From the NCBI GenBank assembly GCA_040394475.1, contig JBEBSD010000097.1:1-20648 (forward strand): 20,648 nt of DNA, in the 5' to 3' direction. Origin of the DNA: JBEBSD01 sp040394475 (GTDB lineage Bacteria; Bacteroidota; Bacteroidia; Cytophagales; Spirosomataceae). This document shows positions 1 to 8,897 of this stretch, in pieces. Under the pieces are notes generated by a model, which did no database searches, was not told the DNA's origin, and worked only from the letters and a program-made list of their open reading frames with translations. The number at the start of each line of letters is the position of its first letter. The first letter of the stretch is position 1. A program made the translations under genes and the position numbers.

Positions 1-53
1 AACCCTAGTTGGCAAATTTTCTAAGCTGCAAAAAATATTTTGGACAGGAGTGA

Positions 54-3000
54 GTGCTGACCTCTGTAGCTTTCCGTTCGAACGGACAGTCGCCTGGTGG
101 AGTTGTTCCTGCAGCCTGGTATCGGGCCGATGCCCCGGGTCTTTACTCCGATGCGGGCAGCACACCTGTCGCGAATCAGGGCAGCGTGTATCAATGGAAC
201 AGTCAGGTAGGGTCTCACCCTTTACTCCAGGCTTCTTCCGCACGGAGGCCCGTTTACTCCCATACCAACCTGGCCAACTTTAACCCAACCGTAACCTTCG
301 ACGGGAGCAACGATTTCCTTGAAACCGCTATTGCCAGTGGTAATGAAATTATCGACAGGAGTACGGGAACGATTTACGCTGCCGGGTACAAGGACAGGCT
401 GAAAAGAAGCGGCTTTGCCGGTTTCCACCCGACTATGGACTACCCGGGGCTGCATGTATTCAGTAACTACCGTTTGCTGTTTTTCACGGCCGGCGGCCCG
501 GGATACCAGGGGATAAGTACCGACGTGATGGCCGCCCAGCGTTCTTTTACAACAGGGGCAGGCTGGCTCAATGGCGGCGGGAGCAGCGCGAGCTATGCTT
601 CTGCTACGGTGTCGCTCGACGGTGTGCGGGCTAACCACGGAGCCAATACGATCAATAGCGTCAATCTTACCAACAACGCCCGAAATTTCAGAATAGGGGG
701 CGACAGCAACTATGGTGCTTTCAGCGGGCAGCTCAATGAAGTACTGGTGTTTGGAAGCAAGCTGACGGAGGAACAGATGGACCGGGTAGAGTCGTACCTG
801 GCCATCAAATACGGGACCACCTATGCCAAAGGAGCAAGGGATTACAAAAATGCTGCCGGTGGTACGGTATGGGATGCAACAGTTCATGCTGGTTTTCATA
901 CTAATATAGCCGGTATCGCAAGAGATGATAATGGCGCGTTGTATCAAAAACAATCCTGGAGCACCAACCCGGGCCAGCAGGTACTGATCGGTGTTGGTAC
1001 GTTAGCGGGCAGCAACGCTGAGAATGGAGGCGCGCTTACAGACGGCCAGTATTTGATCTGGGGTGACAATGGGTTGGCCAAGTTGCCGGTTGCTGCTACT
1101 TCGCTTCTGCCGGGCTTATCACACCATTTTCCGGCGATATGGAGGGCGCAGAATACTAATGGCGTCGGAACGGTAAGGGTTGCCTGGCCTAAAGGGCTGA
1201 AGAGCCTAAGCCTGGTGCAGAGCGCGGATGCGGTGATTGACGGAGGCGATGTGGTTACCGATATGACAGCCAACGAAGTTACGTTGGGCGGCGTTATCTA
1301 CAACTATGCGGATGTAACGCTTGCAGACGGTCAGTATTTTACGTTTGCTGCCAAAGTGCCGGCTCCGGGCGGGGTTACGGCAGGTTTAACACAGTGGTAC
1401 CGGGCAGACGAAGGCGTAACCTCGGCAGGCGGTGACGGCACTAATGTCAACACCTGGACAGATTTTGCGAGAGGCACTGTTTCGGCCCAGATTTCTACGG
1501 CGCCTGTACCGGTTTACAGAGAAGGCGCTACTAACTATTTCAATTTCAATCCGGGTGTAAATTTTACCGCGATCCAACAAATGCTGGGTAACATCACTAC
1601 CCAAACGTTAGAGAGTACGAATTTTGACATTTTTACTCTGACAAAAGAAAAGATGACCGGGGGGGCCAGGTTCTTCAATATCGGGATGAATAATACACGA
1701 TTCTGGGGCGATAACTGGGATCATCCCGGACTTAATTACAATGGTACAGTCGGAACCCGAAATAGTGGAGGAGGTGGTGCCGGAGTTGCAAATCCAGGGA
1801 ATATTGCATTTTCAACTACTATTCCCAGCATTATGTACCATACCTTTACCAATACTTCTATCAGGAAAGGCTTAAATGGTGCAGCATTAGGAACAGCATG
1901 GAATATTTCGGCAAGAGGACAGATGCTGGGCGACCATATCTTTGGTTCTAACAGAGGCCCGAATCCTCCGCGTGGCGATGACTGGGGTTTTACCGGCCAT
2001 ATCGGAGAGGTAATTATTTACGGTGCCGGTAATTTAACAGCCACTGAAAGAAATAGAGTAGATTCCTATTTGGCGCTTAAGTACGGGATTACTTTGCCTG
2101 CCGGCGTCAATTACCTTGACTCCAATGGAGAGATCGTCTGGGATGCTGCTGCAAATAGTGCTTATCATAATAATGTGGCCGGTATCGTAAATGATGATGC
2201 ATCTGCTATAAATCAAAAGCAAAGTATCAGCGTTAATGCCGGTCAGCAGGTAATTATTGGAACTACCGGATTAGCCAACACCAATGCCGCAAATGCTACC
2301 GCGCTTAGTGATGGTCAGTTCCTGATTTGGGGGGATAACGGATTGGATAAGTCTTTATCTACTCCATTTGTCTTCCCATCAGTTCCGGACTTGAACCTGC
2401 GTTTCGGAGCCATTTGGAAAGTACAGAATACAGGAAGCTCAGGTACCGTGCGTGTAGCATGGCCTGCTGGTATTCCGGGTATTCACCTTATTCAGAGCAC
2501 AGATGAGACGATCGATGATACAGACACCAGAACCGATATGTCTGCGAACACCATTGTTATCAATAGCGTTCCGTATAATTATGCCGATGTTGTATTGAAC
2601 GATGGTCAGTATTTTACCTTTGCGGGCTACCTGGTGGGACCAGGCGGCGTAGGCGGATCTGTAGTTTGGTTGCAGGCCAATTCGGGAACCAATACTTCCA
2701 CAGATGGTGCGGATGTGAGCTCATGGGCTAATATGGGAGCATCGGGAGGTATAGCCGGCCAGTTGCTGTCTTTTAATTATCCTAAATTCAAGAATGCGGT
2801 ACATAATTTTAACCCGGCAATTGTCGACGAAACAACTAATGCACACGGTTCGCTGGTATTGACCAATGTGTTTCCTGCCAATGCCCACCGTCCGTTGGCT
2901 ACGTTTGTACTGCAAAGTCATCCGGATGTGTCCTCAGAGAGGACAATAGTTACTTACGGAACTACACCTAACTCCTCAGGAGCTTTGGAAGCGCCCTGGT

Positions 3001-6000
3001 TTTTAACAAGCACGACCAAGCTCCCCCGGTTATTCTGGCAAGATAATTATGTACAGACGGCTCCGATAACGGCAATTACCAGGATAAACAATATTCCTGC
3101 TACCAGCTCCTATTACATGCCTCAGTGGGTAAGTAATCCGCACGTTTCGACCTTGAGTTTGAATGGCGCTACCGGCACAATATCCGGAAACGCAAGTTCA
3201 AACCGTCCGATAGGAAGTCATCTCTATATCAACAGTGATGGCGGCAGCAATAACCTGTCGGGTGGCATTACTTCCGAGATCATCAGTTACGACCGGGATT
3301 TAACGGAGACGGAAATACAGCAGATAAATACCTATCTGGCCATCAAATACGGTATTACACTAATGGGTTCAGATGGTTTAGCAGCAGCTGATTACCTGAA
3401 TAGCACTGCTGTAAAGGTTTGGGATACAGCAATAAACACAGGTTACAACCATAACATTGCCGGGATTGCCAGGGACGATTTAGGTTCTTTGTATCAGAAG
3501 CAGTCTCGCAGCGTAAACTCAGGAAGTCAGGTATTGGTAAGTACAACAGGTTTAGCGAACACTAATACTGCCAATACCGCGGTTTTAGCAAATAATCAAT
3601 ATCTTGTATGGGGTGATAATGGACTAGCTAAGGCACCTGTCGTTTCGTTCGGCACTATTGGCGGCTTACCCTATTATCGTTTTGCCGCTGTATGGAAAGT
3701 CCAGAATACTGAGGAGGTAGGCTCAGTGCGGGTGGCCTGGAGAAAGGGCTATGCTAACCTCAAGCTGATTCAGAATAGTTCAGATGCTACTTTTGCCGGT
3801 GGCAACACCGTTACCGATATGGAAGGGACGCAGGTAGTGAACGGTGTAGAATACGCGTATGCGGATGTAACACTGACTGATGGCCAATACTTCACGTTTG
3901 CAGCGTTCATCCAGGCGCCGGGCGGGGTCACCAACGGGCTGAGCCATTGGTATAGGGCTGATAAGCTGACAGTGTCCGACGGCAATGCTACGGATGTTAC
4001 TGCCTGGACGGATTTTACTTCAGGCGTAACGTCAGGTCAGCTTAATGAAGCGGTGGCTTTACCGAAATTTAAGGAGGGAGAAGCAACTCACTTCAATTTT
4101 AATCCGGGAGTGAATTTTACAGCAAATGCTCAAATGCTGGGTAATATTGAGGTTCAAACATTGACCAGTCTGGATTTTGATATTTTCACGCTGACCAAAG
4201 AAGGGATGTCGGGCGGAAGGTTCTTTAACATTGGAATGAATAATACGACTTTCAATGGGAACAACTGGGATCACCCCGGACTGATGACTAACGGAACCAT
4301 AGGCCGGAGAAACAATACCGGAGGCAGCTCTATCGGTTATGTCAATCCCGGCTCAATTACCTTTGCCGCTAACCAACCGAGCATCATGTACCATAAGTTT
4401 ACCGACACGGATATGAGAAAAGGCTTGAACGGTGCGACAACGGGTGCAGCGTATACCCACGCGGCAAGAGGTTTGGTAACCGGCGGTCACCTGTTCGGAG
4501 CGAATAACAATACCGGCAGTAATCCCCCGAATGGAGATGACGGAGGCTTTACGGGGCATATTGGAGAACTGATTATTTATGGCAATGGTACCATTTCTGT
4601 TGCCGAACGGAACAAAGTAGACTCCTATCTTGCAATTAAGTATGGCGTGACGCTGAACAATACCAGCAACTACACTACTTCACAGGATGTCGTGGTGTGG
4701 GATGCGACGGAAAATAGCGGATTCTACAACAACGTAGCCGGTATTGGGTATGACTTTATGTCGGCGCTGGAACAAAAGCAAAGCAGAAGCCAGCATGCCA
4801 ATTCCAATAACCAGGTCATCATAGGTTTGGGTGACATTGCTGAAACCAATGCCGAAAATACCGGCAGCTTGTCCGACGGGCAGTTCCTCATCTGGGGGGA
4901 TAACGGCAATACGCAGGCCATGACCAACGCCGGGGGGAGCTATACCGCTTTCGAATATGCCGGTGATCTTGCGAACGGTCGCCGTATGAACCGCATCTGG
5001 AAGGTCCGGAACACGAACAATGTAACGGGTGAAGTATTGATCCGTTTTCCCAAAGCTTCTGTAAGCGGTAATGGTCTGCCATCATTCGGTGCTAACGAAA
5101 GCTGTGCAGCGTATGTCATGATTTTTGCTGATGATGCTGGTTTCACTACCAACGTGTCGTACCAGGAAGTTACGCTTACAGAAGATGAGCTGAACTACGA
5201 CGTATCGCATACTTTCCCGGCCGGTGCGAGCTACTTTACCTACGGAAAAGTGATACCGTTCAACCAGGGCACTGTGTATCTGCCTGGTGAAACGGAGGTA
5301 TCGGATGAGTACATAACCGATTGCGCCGTAGGCGAATGGAGGTACTTCAACAAGGCGGGAGACGCAGAGCAGAAGCTGATCGGATTCTCGGGGTTCTCCG
5401 CCGGAGAGCTTAACAACCTGGAGGTGACGATTACCCCTGAAGGAACCATTTACGAAGACGATACCAGGACTACCGGACTGATGGCCCGTATCACTACCGT
5501 GGCAGACGATGGCGCCAGCTACACCGGCACCAGGAAAGTCAGGGTATACTACAACCAGGATGAGCTCGATGCTGCGACTGTATCGGGAGAGCAGGTGAGC
5601 GGCTGGTTCAAATATGAGGGAGACGCCGATGAAGTAGTGGTCGATATCTTCTCCGACGGGTTGTTTGACCCGGCCAAGGCCGTAGCCCTGGTGCCTGATG
5701 CTGAAGGAGTCGAAGATGGGGTGAGCTATGTCGAATTCCACAATATCACCTCATTCAGCAGCTTCGTTTACCTGTCTACGACCGAGTCGTCGCCGCTTCC
5801 GGTTTCACTGGTCAGCTTCAGCGGTACCCGCGAAGGGCAAACTACCCTGCTGAGCTGGATTACTGCCGGCGAGCTTCAGAACCACGGCTTTGAAGTCGAA
5901 CGCAGCGCGGATGCCCGCAACTGGAGTACGCTCGGCTTCGTAGAAGCGGCTGGCACAGGAGGCAACAGCGCAGGGCAGCTCTCGTACCTGTTTACGGATG

Positions 6001-6335
6001 GAAGCCCGCTCAGCGGCAGAAATTACTACCGTCTGAAGCAGCTGGATCTTGACGGAAGCTCAGCACTCAGCCACGTGGTAATCGTCAATTTCGACGCTAA
6101 GTCCGGATTGATGGTATATCCTAACCCGGTAGTGGGCGGCGTGCTCAGGCTCGACCTTACGGGCTCCTTCCGCGACGAAGTGAGAGTGTTTAACATGACA
6201 GGCATCGAGGTGTTGCAATCAACCGCAGCAAAAGGTAAAACGGTGGATGTACGCAGTCTACCGGCCGGTCAGTACGTACTTCAGGTTGTGACCGAAGCGG
6301 GAGAAAGGATCAACAAAGTTATCATTATCCCATAG
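54..6335 (+). CDS. Giant repeat surface protein with LamG-like units and T9SS C-terminal sorting domain; 5' end uncertain
   Basis: A protein of about 2093 residues, presumably exported and anchored or released by the type IX secretion system. It holds four tandem units starting at conserved PGGV motifs (residues 14, 438, 863, 1289). Units 1, 2 and 4 open with WYRAD, and unit 3 with WLQAN. Each unit has a concanavalin/LamG-like domain ending near 'SYLAIKYG', then a conserved segment with VWDA, AGI..DD, QKQS and LIWGDNG; from memory this resembles the family called DUF8202. Residues about 1741-1910 are a separate domain, about 1915-2015 an FN3-like module (GRNYYRL), and about 2020-2093 a Por/T9SS type A signal (YPNP, then LPAGQYVLQV). 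The drawn start is a GTG directly after an in-frame TGA (51-53). Only about 12 residues, with no hydrophobic core, precede the expected mature start QSPGG, so the true start is probably upstream in another frame. Role in adhesion or glycan binding is inferred from the LamG folds. Confidence 0.85.
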   Translation: MLTSVAFRSNGQSPGGVVPAAWYRADAPGLYSDAGSTPVANQGSVYQWNSQVGSHPLLQASSARRPVYSHTNLANFNPTVTFDGSNDFLETAIASGNEIIDRSTGTIYAAGYKDRLKRSGFAGFHPTMDYPGLHVFSNYRLLFFTAGGPGYQGISTDVMAAQRSFTTGAGWLNGGGSSASYASATVSLDGVRANHGANTINSVNLTNNARNFRIGGDSNYGAFSGQLNEVLVFGSKLTEEQMDRVESYLAIKYGTTYAKGARDYKNAAGGTVWDATVHAGFHTNIAGIARDDNGALYQKQSWSTNPGQQVLIGVGTLAGSNAENGGALTDGQYLIWGDNGLAKLPVAATSLLPGLSHHFPAIWRAQNTNGVGTVRVAWPKGLKSLSLVQSADAVIDGGDVVTDMTANEVTLGGVIYNYADVTLADGQYFTFAAKVPAPGGVTAGLTQWYRADEGVTSAGGDGTNVNTWTDFARGTVSAQISTAPVPVYREGATNYFNFNPGVNFTAIQQMLGNITTQTLESTNFDIFTLTKEKMTGGARFFNIGMNNTRFWGDNWDHPGLNYNGTVGTRNSGGGGAGVANPGNIAFSTTIPSIMYHTFTNTSIRKGLNGAALGTAWNISARGQMLGDHIFGSNRGPNPPRGDDWGFTGHIGEVIIYGAGNLTATERNRVDSYLALKYGITLPAGVNYLDSNGEIVWDAAANSAYHNNVAGIVNDDASAINQKQSISVNAGQQVIIGTTGLANTNAANATALSDGQFLIWGDNGLDKSLSTPFVFPSVPDLNLRFGAIWKVQNTGSSGTVRVAWPAGIPGIHLIQSTDETIDDTDTRTDMSANTIVINSVPYNYADVVLNDGQYFTFAGYLVGPGGVGGSVVWLQANSGTNTSTDGADVSSWANMGASGGIAGQLLSFNYPKFKNAVHNFNPAIVDETTNAHGSLVLTNVFPANAHRPLATFVLQSHPDVSSERTIVTYGTTPNSSGALEAPWFLTSTTKLPRLFWQDNYVQTAPITAITRINNIPATSSYYMPQWVSNPHVSTLSLNGATGTISGNASSNRPIGSHLYINSDGGSNNLSGGITSEIISYDRDLTETEIQQINTYLAIKYGITLMGSDGLAAADYLNSTAVKVWDTAINTGYNHNIAGIARDDLGSLYQKQSRSVNSGSQVLVSTTGLANTNTANTAVLANNQYLVWGDNGLAKAPVVSFGTIGGLPYYRFAAVWKVQNTEEVGSVRVAWRKGYANLKLIQNSSDATFAGGNTVTDMEGTQVVNGVEYAYADVTLTDGQYFTFAAFIQAPGGVTNGLSHWYRADKLTVSDGNATDVTAWTDFTSGVTSGQLNEAVALPKFKEGEATHFNFNPGVNFTANAQMLGNIEVQTLTSLDFDIFTLTKEGMSGGRFFNIGMNNTTFNGNNWDHPGLMTNGTIGRRNNTGGSSIGYVNPGSITFAANQPSIMYHKFTDTDMRKGLNGATTGAAYTHAARGLVTGGHLFGANNNTGSNPPNGDDGGFTGHIGELIIYGNGTISVAERNKVDSYLAIKYGVTLNNTSNYTTSQDVVVWDATENSGFYNNVAGIGYDFMSALEQKQSRSQHANSNNQVIIGLGDIAETNAENTGSLSDGQFLIWGDNGNTQAMTNAGGSYTAFEYAGDLANGRRMNRIWKVRNTNNVTGEVLIRFPKASVSGNGLPSFGANESCAAYVMIFADDAGFTTNVSYQEVTLTEDELNYDVSHTFPAGASYFTYGKVIPFNQGTVYLPGETEVSDEYITDCAVGEWRYFNKAGDAEQKLIGFSGFSAGELNNLEVTITPEGTIYEDDTRTTGLMARITTVADDGASYTGTRKVRVYYNQDELDAATVSGEQVSGWFKYEGDADEVVVDIFSDGLFDPAKAVALVPDAEGVEDGVSYVEFHNITSFSSFVYLSTTESSPLPVSLVSFSGTREGQTTLLSWITAGELQNHGFEVERSADARNWSTLGFVEAAGTGGNSAGQLSYLFTDGSPLSGRNYYRLKQLDLDGSSALSHVVIVNFDAKSGLMVYPNPVVGGVLRLDLTGSFRDEVRVFNMTGIEVLQSTAAKGKTVDVRSLPAGQYVLQVVTEAGERINKVIIIP

Positions 6336-6371
6336 GTTTCGGAAATCGTTTGTAGTGTGATTTCATCCAGC

Positions 6372-6408
6372 AAGCCGGCGGATTACTACCCTGATAGTCC
6401 GCCGGCTT
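6372..6408 (+). terminator. Hairpin terminator after the giant surface protein
   Basis: A perfect 11-bp inverted repeat (AAGCCGGCGGA at 6372-6382 and TCCGCCGGCTT at 6398-6408) lies 36 nt after the stop codon. The inner bases can add three weaker pairs. The tail (CTGCGATTTATAA) has only a short T run, so termination may be partial. Confidence 0.65.
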
Positions 6409-6793
6409 CTGCGATTTATAATGTCTTGTAGTGATTGCTTGACGATACGATTTCTTGTTTAAAAGCAAATGAGCTCTATAGCTGTTTTAAAATAAAACCC
6501 AATAAAATTACAATAGTAATAGCTTTTGAGCCACTATAAGGGTCACAGAGAGGATTCCTCCATTTTCAACTATTGCTCTATTTATAAGACTGATTTTGAA
6601 TGATGAACAATTCTTGCAGCGAGCCTCACGACAATGCCCGGAAATATTTGAGAATTCCGACAAGAGATGAGCGGCCGATGGCACCTATTTCACTTAGCTG
6701 TTTTTTAGTCATTATCTTGTCAATTTTATACATATTTTCTGTATAACTGGCCTTGGCAGGTAGCATCGTAATACAAATAGATTTCGACGTATT

Positions 6794-6801
6794 TAAGTTT
6801 G
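6794..6801 (+). promoter_or_regulatory. Possible Bacteroidota -7 element (TAAGTTTG)
   Basis: TAAGTTTG matches the TAnnTTTG -7 consensus of Bacteroidota and lies 58 nt upstream of the TTG start of the HTCS regulator. I do not see a good TTG -33 element at the expected spacing of about 20 nt, so the call is weak. Confidence 0.25.
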
Positions 6802-6859
6802 CTCTGTATTCAGATCAACTACGTGAGAAAAATTTTAACATATCATCTGCCTATTCCCC

Positions 6860-8758
6860 TTGAAATCTTTTCTTTTCATCCAATTGTTGCTGTGTTTATT
6901 CTGCCTGTGGTTTCACCAGGCTGATGACCTGATTTCCCGACATCTCCTGTCAAACGACGGTTCATGGCAATGTCTGCTCATGAAAAATAGTGTGACGTTT
7001 CCGTCTGCAGGTGAAGCGCCTGGCTATTTTATAAAAGCTTCCGGCGGCGGCCCCGTACGCCTGCAGTTACTGAGCTTGCCCGCGTGGCGGGAAGCATGGA
7101 TTGGCTATTTGTTCTATCTATTGATTTGCGGGGGGCTGACCTACCTGCTGATACGCCTGTTCCGGATAAGGACGACCCTTAAAAAAGAAAGTGAGTTCTA
7201 TGAAGCCCGGCTGGATTTTTTTACGGGCATATCCCATGAGCTGCGTACGTACCTTTCGCTGGTCGAAGGTCGTCTTGAAAAAGCCTTCGGTTTGCTTGAG
7301 GATAACCAGGCCGCTAAACACCATCTAAACTACGCCAGAAGCAACTCCCAGCAGCTCAAACAGTTGCTGAACGAGCTGCTGGACTTGCGCAAGTCCGAAA
7401 ATGGCGGTTTACAGCTTTCTGTCAATGAATATGACCTGGTCAAAATAATCAAAACCATTCTGTCCTCATTTGAACACATAGCGGCGGAAAAGAGGATCAC
7501 AGCGCGGTTTATACATCCTGATTCGGCTGTAAGTATCTGGTTTGATCTGCTCCAGATGAAGAAAGTTTTCCATAACCTGTTAACCAATGCCTTTAAGTTT
7601 ACCCCGGAAGACGGCTGGGTTTCAGTCGAGATTGAACAAAGCGTCGAGTACGTTGTTGTGAGTGTGACCAACAACGGTTCAGGGATCTCTGATGGGGACA
7701 TAGACCATCTTTTCAATAAATTCTTCCAGGGCCAGGATAACGACTCGCAGGAAGGCCATGGTATCGGGCTGGCGCTTTCGAAGTCCATTGTCGACTTACA
7801 CCAGGCGAAGCTCGTTGTTACCAGCCGGCATCATAACAACGGGCAAAACGGCCAAACTCGTTTTGCGGTTCACCTTTTGCCGGGTACCCGTCACTATTCC
7901 AGCGATCAATTCGCTAAAAGCGAGGCTGTTCTCCCAGAATACCCCGATTTCGAAGTCTCAGGGGTTAATGAGTCAGAAGAGGCAGCGCTATCCGAAAAGA
8001 AATACACCCTACTTGTGATCGAGGACAACGATGAGTTCAGGATGTTCGAAAAGGAGCTGCTTTCTGAAACTTACCATGTTTTGGACACAGCAAGCGGGTC
8101 CGACGGATTGCAAATGGCTTTTGAAAATATCCCTGACCTGATTTTGTGTGATGTAATCATGCCTGAACAGAATGGCATACAGCTATGCACTCAGTTGAAA
8201 GCGGATATACGTACATCCCATATTCCCATTATCCTGTTAACGGTACAAAGCGCATTGTCGCAGGTAATCCAGGGACTTCAAGCCGGGGCAGACGACTACC
8301 TGGTTAAACCCGTTAATGTGAATATTTTGCTTTTGAAAATACAGAATTCAATAAAAGCGCGGACAGAAATACGGCGTTTCACTGATAAGGCCCTTTCGTT
8401 AAGAACAGACGAATGGTCCATCGCAGGGGCTAACGATGAATTCATTGACAAGCTGCGCAGTCTGGTTGTCGAGAACGTTTCCCTGGCTAATTTTGGCGTC
8501 AATGAAATGGCATTTCAGGTCGGGATGAGCGTTTCGGCTTTGTACCGGAAAGTGCGGTCGTTGACGGGCATGACTGTTCACGATTTTATGAAAGCGATAA
8601 AAATGCAAACAGCCCTTCGGCTTTTACAAACCGGCAGCTATCAGGTAAATGAAGTGGCGTTGATGGTTGGCTACGAAAGTGTGCGGTATTTTAGCAGCGA
8701 ATTCAAAAAGCTTTATGGAAAGCCTCCCAGTAAATTCCGGAGTCAGTCTGGTGAATAA
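6860..8758 (+). CDS. Shortened hybrid two-component system regulator (HisKA-HATPase-REC-AraC), sensor propeller missing
   Basis: A one-protein two-component regulator at the inner membrane. Layout of 632 residues: signal-like segment 1-20; short periplasmic part 21-77; membrane helix about 80-101; dimerisation domain with H-box SHELRT (His126); ATPase domain with N-box (HNLLTNAFKF, 238-247), G1 NNGSG (271-275) and G2 GHGIGL (299-304); receiver 382-500 with Glu388/Asp389, phospho-acceptor Asp431, Thr461 and Lys483; AraC-type DNA-binding domain about 530-628. Family members are usually about 1300-1400 residues, with a Reg_prop beta-propeller and a Y_Y_Y domain before the helix. Here RHLLSNDG (28-35) resembles the normal first-blade start, and APGYFIKASGG...LPAWREAW (53-80) resembles the end of Y_Y_Y, so about 700 residues between them seem deleted in frame. 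The start is a TTG; the frame opens only 21 nt upstream, with no ATG. There is no SusC/SusD pair next to it, so its target is unknown. Confidence 0.85.
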   Translation: MKSFLFIQLLLCLFCLWFHQADDLISRHLLSNDGSWQCLLMKNSVTFPSAGEAPGYFIKASGGGPVRLQLLSLPAWREAWIGYLFYLLICGGLTYLLIRLFRIRTTLKKESEFYEARLDFFTGISHELRTYLSLVEGRLEKAFGLLEDNQAAKHHLNYARSNSQQLKQLLNELLDLRKSENGGLQLSVNEYDLVKIIKTILSSFEHIAAEKRITARFIHPDSAVSIWFDLLQMKKVFHNLLTNAFKFTPEDGWVSVEIEQSVEYVVVSVTNNGSGISDGDIDHLFNKFFQGQDNDSQEGHGIGLALSKSIVDLHQAKLVVTSRHHNNGQNGQTRFAVHLLPGTRHYSSDQFAKSEAVLPEYPDFEVSGVNESEEAALSEKKYTLLVIEDNDEFRMFEKELLSETYHVLDTASGSDGLQMAFENIPDLILCDVIMPEQNGIQLCTQLKADIRTSHIPIILLTVQSALSQVIQGLQAGADDYLVKPVNVNILLLKIQNSIKARTEIRRFTDKALSLRTDEWSIAGANDEFIDKLRSLVVENVSLANFGVNEMAFQVGMSVSALYRKVRSLTGMTVHDFMKAIKMQTALRLLQTGSYQVNEVALMVGYESVRYFSSEFKKLYGKPPSKFRSQSGE

Positions 8759-8841
8759 TTCGATTGATGCGTAACGCCCGTCAGTCAGGTAGCTTTGCGC
8801 GCCCGCCCATGGGGATCGCCGGCAACTATGACTATCACGTC

Positions 8842-8885
8842 AAAAAAAGAGCCCGTGAAAAAGCGTATTCACGGGCTCTTTTTTT
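8842..8885. terminator. Bidirectional intrinsic terminator
   Basis: A long perfect inverted repeat has arms at 8842-8859 (A-tract then GAGCCCGTGAA) and 8868-8885 (TTCACGGGCTC then T-tract). It has an A run on the left and a T run on the right, so it can end transcription from both sides. It sits between the convergent HTCS gene (ends 8758) and the minus-strand T9SS cargo gene (ends 8898). Confidence 0.9.
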
Positions 8886-8897
8886 TAAACTTGATAA

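Larger units (their letters stand above)
6336..6859. other. 524-nt intergenic region, no gene
   Basis: This stretch holds the hairpin after the giant surface protein and, near its right end, a possible promoter for the HTCS regulator. The middle (about 6470-6600) is AT-rich. I see no coding remnant in either strand. In particular there is no trace of the sensor domain missing from the downstream regulator. Confidence 0.6.

Noticed and set aside
54..5280. Tandem units considered as a CRISPR-like or mobile repeat array
   Set aside because: The repeats are protein-level domain repeats within one reading frame, diverged at DNA level; there are no short regular repeats with spacers.
5082..5741. 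219-codon minus-strand frame inside the giant surface protein gene
   Set aside because: The plus-strand frame here is a continuous, domain-consistent protein; the minus frame has no recognisable features.
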